Origin: Plotosus lineatus
Lineage: Eukaryota; Chordata; Actinopteri; Siluriformes; Plotosidae
Assembly (NCBI GenBank): GCA_024760905.1
Contig: CM045733.1
Span: forward strand, 70,610,001 to 70,674,000
Reading direction: 5' to 3'
Length of the DNA stretch: 64,000 nucleotides
The translations under genes were made by a program, and so were the position numbers. Positions 10,917 through 24,000 of the stretch are shown here, in pieces (position 1 is the stretch's first letter; each line of letters starts with the position of its first letter). The notes beneath the pieces were generated by a model. The model was not told the origin of the DNA, made no database searches, and was given only the letters and a program-made list of their open reading frames with translations.

Positions 10917-13900
10917 ATGAATATCTGAGGAGAATCCCCAGTGGCGAATGGCCCCGAGTTATTGTCGTGGCTGATGGCTCTTGTGGTGACTCCTGCTCTG
11001 TATTGGGAATCAGTTCAGAATATATCGTAGAGTCCTGTCATGCATATGGAGCTAATGCCACAATAGAGAGACTGGATCAAAGACAGGTCAGTCTTAAAAA
11101 ATGTTTTCCTCATTCATGATGCAGGGAAAGCATACATTTGTATAGAAAGCATGCATTTATCTACAAACCAGATTCACAAAAATTTGGCACACTATACAAA
11201 TTGTGAATAAAAACTGAATGCAATGGTGTGGACGTGCCAAATTTCAATATTTTATTCCGAAGAGAACACCGATGAAAGGGTCAAAAGTTTAAACTGAGAA
11301 AATGTATCATTTTAAGGAAAAAATATGTTGATTTTAAATTTTCATGGCGTCAACAAATCTCAAAGTTGGGACAAGCCCATTTTCACCACTGTGAGGCATC
11401 CACTCTTCTTACAACAGTCTGCAAACGTGTGGGGACCGAGGAGACAAGTTTCTCAAGTTTAGAAATAGGAATGCCGTCCCATTCTTGTCTAATACAGGCC
11501 TCGAATTGTTCAGCTGTCTCAGGCCTTCTTTGTTGCTCCTTCCTCTTTATGCTGTGCCAAATGTTCTCTATAGGTGAAAGATCTGCACTGCATGCTGGCC
11601 GTTTCAGTACCCGGATCGTTTTCCTACGCAGCCATGATGTTGTAATTAATGCTGCATGTGGTCTGGAATTATCATGTTGAACAATGCAAGCTCGTCTAGA
11701 AAACTAGGACATCGTGTCATCCGGACTAAAGAGGACAAGGACAACCTAAGTTGTTATCAGTGTTCAGTTCAGAAGCTGCATCTGTGATGGTATGGGGTTG
11801 CATGAGTGCGTGTGGCATGGGCAGCTTGCACATCTGGAAAGGCACCGTCAATGCAGAAAGTGCAAGCTGCCCATGCCACACGCACTCATGCAACCCCATA
11901 CCATCACAGATGCAGCTTCTGAACTGAACACTGATAACAACTTAGGTTGTCCTTGTCCTCTTTAGTCTGGATGACACGATGTCCTGGTTTTCTATACAGA
12001 ACTTTGAATCGTGATTCGTCTGACCACAGAACAGTTTTCCACTTTGCCACACCCCATTTTAAAAGACCCCCTGGCCCAGAGAAAACGCCTGCGCTTCTGG
12101 GTTCTGTTTAGAAATGGCTTCTTCTTTGTACTGTAGAGTTTCAGCTGGCAACGGCGGATGGCACGGTGGATTGTGTTCACCGACAATGGTCTCTGGAAGT
12201 ATTGCTGAGCCCATTCTGTGATTTCCCTTTCAGTAGCATTCCTGTTTGTGGTGCAGTGCCGTTTAAAGGAAAGAAGATCACGGGCATCCGATATGGTTTT
12301 TCGGCTTTGACCCTTACGCACAGAGATTGTTCCAGATTCTCTGAATCTTTGGATGATGTTATGCAGTGTAGATGATGATCACTTCAAACTGTGCACTTTT
12401 TCACTGGGAAACACCTTTCTGATATTGTTCCACTATCTTTCTGAACAACATTGGAGGAAATGGTGATCCTCTCCCCATCTTCGCTTCTGAGAGACACTGC
12501 CACTCTGAGAAGCTCTTTTTATACTCAGTCTTTTTGCCAATGGACCTCATTAGTGGTAATTGGTCTTCCAGCTGTTCATTATAAGCACAATTGTCTTTTC
12601 CAGCCTCTTATTGCTACCTGTCCAACTTTTTTGAGATTTGTTGACACCGTATAATTTAAAATTAACATTTTATTTTCTTAAAATGATACATTTTCTCAGT
12701 TTAAACTTTTAACTTGTCATCTATGCTCTCTTTGGAATAAAATATTGAAATTTGGCACTTCCACATCATTGCATTCAGTTTTTATTCACAATTTGTATCG
12801 TGCCAACTTTTTGGGAATCTGGTTTGTAGAAAAATGAGATCAATAGAGGCTTTCTGGACATACTCTGCTCTGATGGGTTATCTGAAAGCTCCAACTCAGT
12901 GCACTGGGAGGCAAGATGGGCAGTCATACTGTTGTGCATGGGGGGAAGGGGGTGTTAGTGGGAGAAGGCAGTTGTACTTTGTTTCATAAATACGAATGTA
13001 CAAATTTTTTGTGATGTATATAAACAGAAGCATGTATGAATCATATAGGTACCTGTTTTATTTTATTTAGGAGTTCACTAGGTTATCTGATCTGTTAGTT
13101 TAAATTATCTTCAGCTATGGCATCTTCATCCTTCCACCTAATCCAGGGTCGGGTCGCTGGGGCAGCAGCCTGAGCAGTGAGATCCATATGTCCCTTTCCC
13201 CAGGCACGTCCTCCAGCTCTTCTGTGGGGACACCGAGGCATTCCCAATCCAGCCGAGAGCCATAGTCCCTCCAACGTATTCTGGGTCAATCCCCGGGATC
13301 TCTTCCCGTTTGGACATGCCCGAAACAACACACCCGATAGGCATTCAGGGACAATCTATTAAAATGCCCAAGCCACATTACAGCAGAGGCTGCACCCATC
13401 TGCCTGTCCATCTCCTGCTCCATCCTTCCCTCAATCGTGAACAAGACCTCGAGATACTTAAACTCCTCCGCTTGGAGCAGAACCTGATTCCAGTCCTGAA
13501 GGGTGCATTCAACCCTTTTCCAACTGAGAACCAACTGACTTGTAGGTGGTGATTCACATCCCGGTCGCTTCACACTCAGCCGTGAATCACCCTAGTTTAA
13601 TAAACAGTATGTATAGTGTTATTAGTGACAATATTTTTGTATAAACTGAAAATTCACGTCTCATTCTTGCAATTTTTCACTCCTCTGAAAGTGAAAAGGC
13701 AGCCTTTTTAAACCGGCTAATGCAAACTGTCAGATGGATTTTAGCACACTGCTGCTTCTAAAATGCAACTTAAAACTACCAGGTGATGAAAAAGATTTTC
13801 ATGTATAACAAGGAGAGATAGGAAGACTTGCCTTTCATTCTATTTTAAGTATTTTCCTGTAGCCTGTAGTAATAACTGATTAGTTCTTTCTTTCTTTTTA

Positions 13901-15794
13901 TCTCTTAATGAGATTTCCTTTCGTTTTTTTTCCCTTTCTCAGAGGTCGCCACAGCGAGTGATTCGCACATTTTGATTTGGCAGAGGTTATTAAGTCGGAT
14001 GCTCTTCCTGACACAACCCTTTTTAGCAAGGGACAGAAACACGCTGACGGCTTTGCAGCTCCTCTTTACGAAAGTCAGCAATGGTTCTTTTACATCAGCC
14101 TCTCACATCTCTCAATATTTTTGTATAAAGATCCCCCACCTAGTATATCGGTTTAAAATCTGTGTATTATTAATCCTTTTAGCTTTGCAGCTGTTGTCTG
14201 TCCTTGTTGTTTTATTTGTTTAAATACGAATTCTGTACTGTACCTTGTGTTTGTCATACTTCTGTATCTGTCAGCCACTAGGGTTGCCATAAATATGTAT
14301 TTTTTCCATATCGTTGATGAAATTTTCTGATCAAAGCTTCTGCTGAAACATTATACTTGATGCAAAACAAAGCAACAAAAGGCCCAGAAAAAAGAACAAT
14401 CTGATACTAGTGTGGAAGATCAGTAGATGCAATTTCCTGTAGTTTGTTTATTAATTCCTGAAATCCTAGTGACCTATTTGTGTTTCCAGCAAAGCCACGA
14501 AGACAGCAGACCAACAGCTCATTTCATATCCTGCTATTTATAACAGAACCAGTCTGGTGTTACTGGGAACCCTGGATCATCATTACTCTTTGGGTCTTTC
14601 AATATTTAGATGCCCAGAGGCTTTTAGCTAGAAAAAAATCCAGCAGTGTCACTCGCTGTTTTCAGTGAACCTGAACTGATTGAGATATAAATACAAGTTG
14701 TTTAATAGTCACTGGGTGGTGCACAAGGACAAAAAGGAAGAAGACAAGTTCAAGGAAAGGTCCACATTGTGCTGTACATACACTCCCACACCCAGTCCCG
14801 CACTGAATCTGTGGGGAATGTTGCAGCAAGTGTATTCAGTTTATTACAGTTTGCACTACAGTATATTTATTGTTTGACTTGTGTGTAATGTGTATTTGAT
14901 TTCACAGTAGATCTACAGTATTTGTGTGTAATATGCACATGGAGTAAAATCGGAGTGATCTGAGGCCAGGGATTCATTTCCTAGTTCTAGTCTTCATTCC
15001 AGTGGAAATCAAGATCATATCCTTATGTGCCCTTACTGGGATGTAGTGTGCTGTGCTTCTGCAAATTAGTAATTGCTTGTCAAGTGGATTCTGCTTTATT
15101 TAGAAAATGTGATCCAGCAATCACAGAACCAAGCCTCACTGCATCGGTGTAAACCGAGAAACAAATTAAGGTGTGATTACATTAGGAAAGGGCAATGCCC
15201 CCATGTTTATATAATCCGCTGTGTCCGTAAGAAAAAGAAGAGACATGACATTGACATAAAAAAGTGTACAACAGAAAACAACTAAACATTTCTGTTGTTT
15301 TAATTTCACAAAATGCATGTAAAGGGAGGACTGGACATATTTTTGTAGTTATATGAATTCTGCCAGTTTGAAAGGTATACATTTTGCTGTCATGCCATTT
15401 ATTTTTTTGAAATCAGATATAGTACTATATTTCTTTGTCTCATATCTGCAGGTTCCTACTCCAGAGATCAGGGCCCATAGCCTGTATTTTGACCTGTCAG
15501 CATATGGCATTGATGCTGTTAAAGAATCCCGTAGCTTCTCTCAAACATCACCCAGGCCTGGTTTTCACCTGAAGATCTATGGAACATTTCGAAACCGATA
15601 CATGGCCCTTGCCTGCACGTCTGCGGATTCGAAAATACTGCGTTTCCTGCGTCACACAGCCAACTCTTCGGTAACAAACCTATAAATAATGACACTGCTT
15701 CAGTTTCACATTCTTTGATCCACTAGTATTTTATTCATAATTATTCAAATTTAACAAAAACTTCTAACAAAAATAAGTTAAGGATATATCTATG

Positions 15795-15834
<40 letters not shown>

Positions 15835-17346
15835 AATGGTGTCAACTCAAAGTTGGGTCAGGGCCATTTTCACCACTCTTCTTCTAACAACAGTCTGCAA
15901 ACGTTTGGGGACCGAGAGACAAGTTTCTCAAGTTTAGAAATGGGAATGCTGTCCCATTCTTGTCTAATACAGGCCTCGAACTGTTCAACTGTCTTGGGCC
16001 TTCTTTATTGCACCTTCCTCTTTATGATTCGCCAAATGTTCTGTATAGGTGAACTATACAGTTTCAAGACATTTCTTTACAGGGTTTTCAAGACGGGTAA
16101 GATTGTGGCTGAGTAAATCCACTTTGTGTGCTTACTTGCTTATGTAGTCGGCACATAAACCAATTGAAATATATGTTGTAACAGCCAAAAAGGAAATTTA
16201 AAGAAACTGTAGCGTTTGCTCTGCAATGAACTGGCAAGCTGTTTGGGATGTATCCTGCCCTTTCGCACAGAGTCAGTTTCTCAGCAAACCAAGAAGAAAT
16301 GAATGAATGAATAAGTCTAAAGCAGTGGTTCCTAACCTGGGTTTGATCGAACCCTAGGGGTTCGGTGAGTCAGTCTCAGGGGTTCGGCGAAGGTCAAGAT
16401 ACACACCTGACTCGTATTCATGACGACACGCCCCGCTTGGCCATCACTGGCTGCAGGTGATCACGCTACATTGCTTGGCCAATCTGTGCTGCAGGAAATT
16501 TGGCGTGCTCAGTAGTCGAATTGTGACTGTTGTGATGGTACGTCGTGTGATTTCTTTCTTAATGTTTTAATCCAGACTATGTTGAGTAAAAAAGAAAGTG
16601 GTCGGAAAAATATGTACAACATGTTCACATATATAACGGAACGTGATATTAGTCGGCGTCCTATCTGCATGATTTGCAAAGTAGGATCAACCCTGTACTG
16701 ACTGACATATATGTACATATAATATCAATAAATACTATAAATACTATAAATCAATACTATAAATGCTTATAATAATGATTAAACATTTGAAAATAATGCA
16801 TAAGATGTAAATAAAACAAATACACACACACATACAGATGCACGCGCGTGCTCGCACTCAGATGCGCACCTCACATAAAAATGTAAGTCGTTGTGATGGG
16901 GAGTTCATGCATTGTATTGGTTTTGTTCTTTGAACACCGTGATGTTAATGCACGGTTCATTTTGGTGCCCCAGTAAAAACATATACCTGTGTCTTGAATT
17001 TGAAAAAAAAAAAATCATATTTTATTTTTCACTAAAGAAGGGCTCGGTGAATAAGCATATGAACCTGGTGGGGTTCAGTACCGCCAACAAGCTTAAGAAC
17101 CACTGGTCTGAAGTGTGAGTTTTGTGGGCTGATTAAATTGGTAATTCAAATTACATTTATTTTTTTGCACAATTTCCAAGCCAATCAGATTGCACAATTG
17201 TGGTGTAGTATATACTACTATTTATGATAATGAAAAAAATACAGTCTCAATGAGACTTGGAATTTGTTATCATTGGCCACATTTTAAAAATTGCATATTG
17301 CTTTAAATATGAACGTTCCCTGTGCTACATCCTGCACATTAGGGAT

Positions 17347-17377
<31 letters not shown>

Positions 17378-17484
17378 GGCCTGTCAAGTTGTCCAGGGTG
17401 TACTCTGCCCTTACCCATAGTTGGATGAGATGGACATCAGCCTCTCTGTGACCCTAATTAGGATTAAATGGTTCAGAAAATAAA

Positions 17485-17525
<41 letters not shown>

Positions 17526-17974
17526 GACACCAAAGTAGACAGAAGTGCAAACAATATCAGTTGTTGTGAAACTATTTGCCTGTGATATTAACATGTTATT
17601 GTCCGCCTATTATAAGTTACAAATCACACAAGTTAGTACCTACACAAGTAAAAGCACTGCAGTGTATGGAAATTTGAAGCGCAACTCGATTTTTTTTGTC
17701 CGACTACTGCAAAACATTGCTAAGCACAGCACTGATGGGGGGAAAACAGTTGGCGTGAGTCAATACATGAAAAGATGCAAAAACATTCCATCCTGCTGAA
17801 AGAGAGGAGACGCAAACTAATGGAAAAAGAAACAGTTGGAGCGCGACACGGTGCGAGGGGGTTAATAAAACAATGGCGTCACAGTGCACATCACTAGTGT
17901 GACAGAGCACGCCATTCACTGAAACACATACTGTTACCTGGTTACAGCACAGGAAAGTGTGTGTGTGTGTGTAC

Positions 17975-18030
<56 letters not shown>

Positions 18031-21000
18031 GAGATGGGGGCAGAGGATAGGGAAGAGGCAATCAAGACACCCACAGTAGGATGACAGGTGCAGTGATGTG
18101 AGACAGTGTTATTATCTTATTTCTTTATGTCAACATGTCAGATTTGCTTATTATCTTACGTGTTTATACATTTTACTCTTTATGCTACTCTATTCAAATG
18201 GGTTTCATTAGACTGTCTGAAGAAGGGAGGTTGTTGTTTTCAAAACACACATTGACACTCCTGTTTAATGATTTTTCTCTCCAACCCCTTTCATCTCAGA
18301 TAATGAAGAACATCTTTCACCAATCCTTTAATGCTTATAAGACGGATATTGAGCCTCGTGTGAGTGAGCTGACCCTCCATTGCATGCAGTGCAGCCGCAG
18401 GCTTTTTGAGATCATGCTTTCTCACAGACGTATAAGTGCAGCCTACATTGAGGGCGATAATGTGGCCGTCACTGTGGAGGGGGAGGCGGCTCGCATGCTA
18501 AACTTTGATACCGGTAAGTCTGTGTCTGTCTACTGTTTGCCTCTGATTCAGCTAAACCTCTCACTGTGTGATATATTGACCGGGATATTCACTTGCACTG
18601 CACAGATGTAAACCATGCAGTAAAATGTTTGCAGACACCAGGCCGTCACACTCGTATGTGCTTTTCGAACTTCATAATCTTCGTAACCTTCATTTTATGG
18701 AAGGCTCTGTCCAGCTTTTAGAAAGGACTGTGGATCTTTGTGCTCATTCATCCAGATGAGCTTTATTGAGGTCAGGCACTGATATTTTGTGAGGAGGTCT
18801 GGGAGGCCGACAGCATCACAACCTTGATAAACCAAATCTTCACCAACCTCAGCTTGTGCAAACAAAGAAGTCACAGTAATGTAGGACAATGTCTAGTCTT
18901 TTAAATTCCAGGGAAGGGAAATTATAATGTGGCATAATATAATCAGGGGAATTGTTTAAATATTTTGTTGAAGTATTAGCTTTGGTTACAGCCCATAATC
19001 GCTATGGCACTGTTGCTTCAATTGGTGAGGTCGAGACTCATCAATATTTAATAAAATTAAGTCAGCTGACGACCTGAATGTACTGAATGAGCAAGTTGTC
19101 ACATTAACAGACGTTTTCTTCCTTGATGACATGGATATGGAAATTGTCATGCAAATAACCATTTATTCATTCTGTTGCCAAATATACAACTAAATGCTAA
19201 ATATAATGGAAGATGCACTACTACTTACTATCCTGGAAGTTGTACTCCAATCAAATATACGTTCTACCTATCAAATATTTTATTAACTATTAATATTGGC
19301 TATACTGCTAATCTTCAGATATCGTTGTGGTCCACGGGTCATGGAGAAAGTTGTCTTCTGCAAGCGCCACCCACATTTCCCCCCCAATCTTCAAGTTTCT
19401 GTGCTGCTTGATGTTTTTCACTCAGAGACAAAATCATTTCAGAGTCATGGTATAAAATCTTCCCAATACACTCTGGACAAAGCATTCGCTTATCACCCAC
19501 CTCTTGATTGATGGCCATCTTTAGTGATTCATAGAGCAAACCCTGTTATCAAATCCATACTGGACCAAAGAAATTGGTAGCCTGGCCTAGAAAGTTTTTT
19601 TTTTTTTTTTTACTTGTTTGTTTGTTTTACTAAAAAGTTATCTCTCTTGTAATTTATTCTTTGCTGCTAAAATGGTCTTTGCCGTTATTCAATATGAATC
19701 AGAAGCAACCTTCCTTATCACACAGGTTGTGTCAGAACTCGTATCTCACATCTATAGAGCAATGCAGTGAACTGATGCAACCGTGATTTGCATGTGGTGT
19801 TAGTGGAGTTAGTAGGCCTGCTGCTTGGGAAGAAGTGTGGCTGATCATTCTATTTAGCAGACTCCATTTGTAAACGTGCTTTTGGAACAGCATTCTGAGG
19901 GGCAATCCAAAAAAAACCAAAACATTATTATTCACATGCATGTGTCTTTCGAGTGTGGGAGGAAAGCAGAGTGATTGTGGGAGGACTTTTTATGAGACTC
20001 TGACTGTGGGAGGAGACCAGAATACACAGAGGAAATCCGCACAAGAACTCTTTTGGTCTCAAACTCATTTCTTTAACCATTAGGCCCCAGCCGTTCCAGT
20101 GCAGACGCCACAAAGAAACGCCTTCGCTAAGCCCAGGACTCAAACCCAGGATCTTCTCGTTGTGGCGCAGACATGCTAAACACTAAGTTACTATTACGCT
20201 CTTATTGTAGATACACTACAGTCAAATACATGGATACAAATACTGTTCACTTTCAGATACACTACAACGTTACACTACTGGAAGTATAAAAAACTACATC
20301 ATATAGTGTTAAATATCATATTAACTTGGCAAATCATGTAGCAGGAGCACAGCAATGGTAAAGGTGAAGAGCTGCAGTTAATATTCACGTCAAATATCAG
20401 AATGAACATGTGTGAAGATCTGTGATCTCGCTGACTTTATTTATAAGATGGAAGGCAACAGATGCGCTGGTTTGAGTATTTCTAAAATTGTTGGCCTGCG
20501 TAGCATTTCAGTCACAACTGTCTCTTGGGTTTACAGAGAATACTGCACAAAATGAACTAACAAAAGGCCCAGGTGAGCATGTGCATGATGATTGCTCCTG
20601 TTGAGCGGATGAGCGGGCCACGTCCTGTGTTTTAGCATTAGGAACACTCTTAAAGGAGTGGCTTATCTCCCATATACAGTTGTGTTCAAAATAATAGCAG
20701 TGTTTTATTTTTAAAAAAAAGCAAATAAAGCTCAAATCCTTATAATACAGGGATCCCAGATCTCTGCTATTTAGCGGAATTCTGCTATTTTTATAAATTT
20801 ATGCAAAAAGTACAATGTAAGACTGTTTACTAGTGTAGAGTAAATGTAACATTTTGAATGATAGTGTTATACTATTAACATACTAACTTGTAGCAGGTTT
20901 GCTCACTAGTTGAACACAAATGTTTGTTGTGATAATATAGGTCAAGTGTCATGTGATCATTCTACAAATTAGTTCATAATTATTTCATAATTGTGTTACA

Positions 21001-24000
21001 CATAAATGAAGAGCCATAGGGCTATGTGTGTGTTTATCTACACTGAAATAACCCTTTAGTCTTCTTTTCCTTTCGGCTTTTCCCTTCACGGGTCGCCACA
21101 GTGAATCATCTCACCCTATCCTCTGAATCTTCTATTCTTACTCCAACGACCTTCATGTCCTCCTTCACCACATCCATAAATCTTCTCTTTGGTCTTCCTC
21201 TCGGCCTTCTGCCTGGTAGTTCCAACCTCGGCATCCTACTACCAATATACTCACTATCCCTCCTCTGTACATGTCCAAACCATCTCAATTTAGCCTCTCG
21301 GACTCTGTCTCCAAAACCTCTTACATGTGCTGTCCCTCTGATGGACTCATTCCTGATCCTATCCATCATCGTTACTCCCAAAGAGAACCTCAACATTTTC
21401 ACCTCTGCTACCTCCAGCTCTGCCTCCTGTCTTTTCCCCAGGGCCACTGTTTCAACTCCTCCTTGAAAACAACACAACACTCTTCCGTTTTCAGCTTCCA
21501 CCACTTTGTCTTCTGCTCTGCCTTTGCCTTCTTCACCTTCCTCACCATCAGAATCATCCTGCACACCACCATCCTATGCTGTTTGGCAACACTCTCAGCC
21601 GCTACTACTTTGCAGTCACTGACTTCCTTCAAATTACATCACCTACACAAGATGTAGTCTACCTGTGCGCTCCCACCTCCGCTTTCATAAGTCACCCTGT
21701 GCTCCTGTCTCTTCTGAAAGAAAGTATTCACCACAGCCATTTCCATCCTTTTTGCAAAATCTATCAACATCTGCCCTGCTGTGTTTCTGTCCTGGATACC
21801 AAACCTACCCATCACTTCCTCGTCCCCTCTGTTTCCTGCACCAACGTGTCCATTGAAGTCTGCACCAATGACCACTCTTTCACCTCTGGGGTTACTCTGC
21901 ATCACTTCATCTAACTCACTCCAGAATCTCTCCTTCTCTTCTAGCTCACATCCTGCCTGTGGGGCATAAGCACTAACAACATTGAACATCACACCTTCAA
22001 TTTCTAACTTGAGACTCATCACTCTGTCTGACACTCTTTTCACTTCTCGAACATTCCTGACAAACTCCTCCTTCAAGATGACTCCTACTCCATTTCTCTT
22101 CCCATCCACACCATGAAAAAACAGTTTAAACTCTGCTCCTAAGCTTCTCGCCTTGCTACCTTTCCACCTGGTCTCCTGAACACACAGTATGTCCACCTTC
22201 CTCCTCTGCATCATGTCAGCCAGCTCTCTACCTCTTCCTGCCATAGTTCCAACATTCAAAGTCCCTACTCTCAGTCCTAGACTCATGCCTTTCCTCTTCT
22301 CTCTGTGCCTATGGACACGCCTCCCACCTCACCTTCTTTGACCAACAGTCGTCCAATTTCCACCAGCACCCTGTTGGTTGACAGCACTGATGGCGGTCAT
22401 TGTTAACTCGGTCCTCGACCGATCCGGTATGAAATTAGTATTGGCAGTTCGCATAGTGTATTTTGGCAAAGGTTTTACGCCGGATGCTCTTCCTGTCGCA
22501 ACCCTCTGTATTTATCCGGGGTTGGGACCGGCGTGAGGACGGACACTTGTTTGAAGTGAAATACTCTCACCGAAATAACCTTTTAGTATTTTTGACATTA
22601 TTTAAGCTGTTTTGTTTAGTGTTTGTCTTGTAACATGCATAATGATTAACTTGTTTGCATGATTTTTTTCCTTAACATGCTCTGCCCCTGTACCCCACAA
22701 AGGGCCCTGTGCCCCCATTGACCCCCAGCTGAAATATTACATTTACTCTATTTCTAAACCTGTTTCCTCTATTTTTCTAAACTTCACTGAGATCCCTGAT
22801 CATAGCTTTTATTTCCATACACACAGATGCACTGGGAACATGACACATTCTATTCAAATTTAAGGCATGAAGAAATATCAAAATTTGTTTTATTTGTTTC
22901 AAGAAATTGAAGAAAAGTGAATATTAGACTGTTAAACAAAAGCAGTGTCTGCATTGTTCTTTACAAACTCATTCACTGTATAAACAAAAAAAAAGTTTAG
23001 TGATTCAAAGGAAACAAAATCTTTACAACTAAATATTAGTTCAAACACTGTTTCTGGGAACTGCTGTACATCTGTGTTGCATAGAGTCAATCAGCTTCTG
23101 GCACCTGCGAGCAGGTTTTCCAGACTAGGATGATTGCACTTCATTCTACAGTTTTTCTGTATTTCTTGGTTTTGCCTCAGAAACTGTATTTTTGATGTCA
23201 CCCCAGAATGTTCTATTGGATTAAGGTCCAGGGATCAGGCCGCCGCTCCATAACGTCAATCTTGTTGGTCTGGAACCAAGATGGTGCCCATTTACTGGTG
23301 TGTTTGGGGTCATTGTCTAGTTGGAACACCCGTTTCAAGGGAATTTCCTCTTCAGTATAAGGCAGCTTGACCGCTTCAATTATTATGATGTTTTCAAAGT
23401 GATCCATGATCCCTGAGATGCAATAAATAAGCCTGAGACCGTAGTATGAGAAGCATCCCCATATCATGATGCTTCACATTGGACTGTGGCTTGAATTCAG
23501 TGTTGGGGGGGTTGTCTGACAAACTGTGTCTGGTCACTAGACCCAAGAGGAGTTACTTACTTTTATCAGTCCACAAAATGTTTAGGAAAGTCACTATGCT
23601 CTTTGCACTTTGCGGGGGCTTCTTGCTGATAGCTCGGCTTTACATAGGCATCTTCTAATTGTAACAGGACTCGCAGGTAACTTTAGGCCTTCTTTGAATT
23701 TCCTGGAGCTGATTGTTGGCTGAATCCTTGCCATTTTGTCTCTTCTTCCATCCATTCGAATGGTAGTTTTTCAGTTTCTTCCATGTTTTTTAGGTTTTGG
23801 CTGCCATTATTTTAGCTGAGCAGACTGTCATTTTCTGCACTTCCTCATATGTTCTCCCCTCTCCAATCAACTTTTTAATCAATGTACGCTGTTCTTCTGA
23901 ACAATGTCTGGATCGACCCATTTTTCCTCATAATTTTAGAGAGAAATGTTCTATAACTTGTTCTGTATGTACAACATTTGCTGCCTTCCTTAAATAAGGA

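Noticed and set aside
21101..21969. Long + strand open frames of 60-128 codons
   Set aside because: Antisense shadows of the RTE endonuclease and polymerase coding region on the - strand.
21639..22286. A host 'craniofacial development protein 2' gene
   Set aside because: The frame is the endonuclease domain of an RTE LINE, with matching copies elsewhere in the window and a target duplication.
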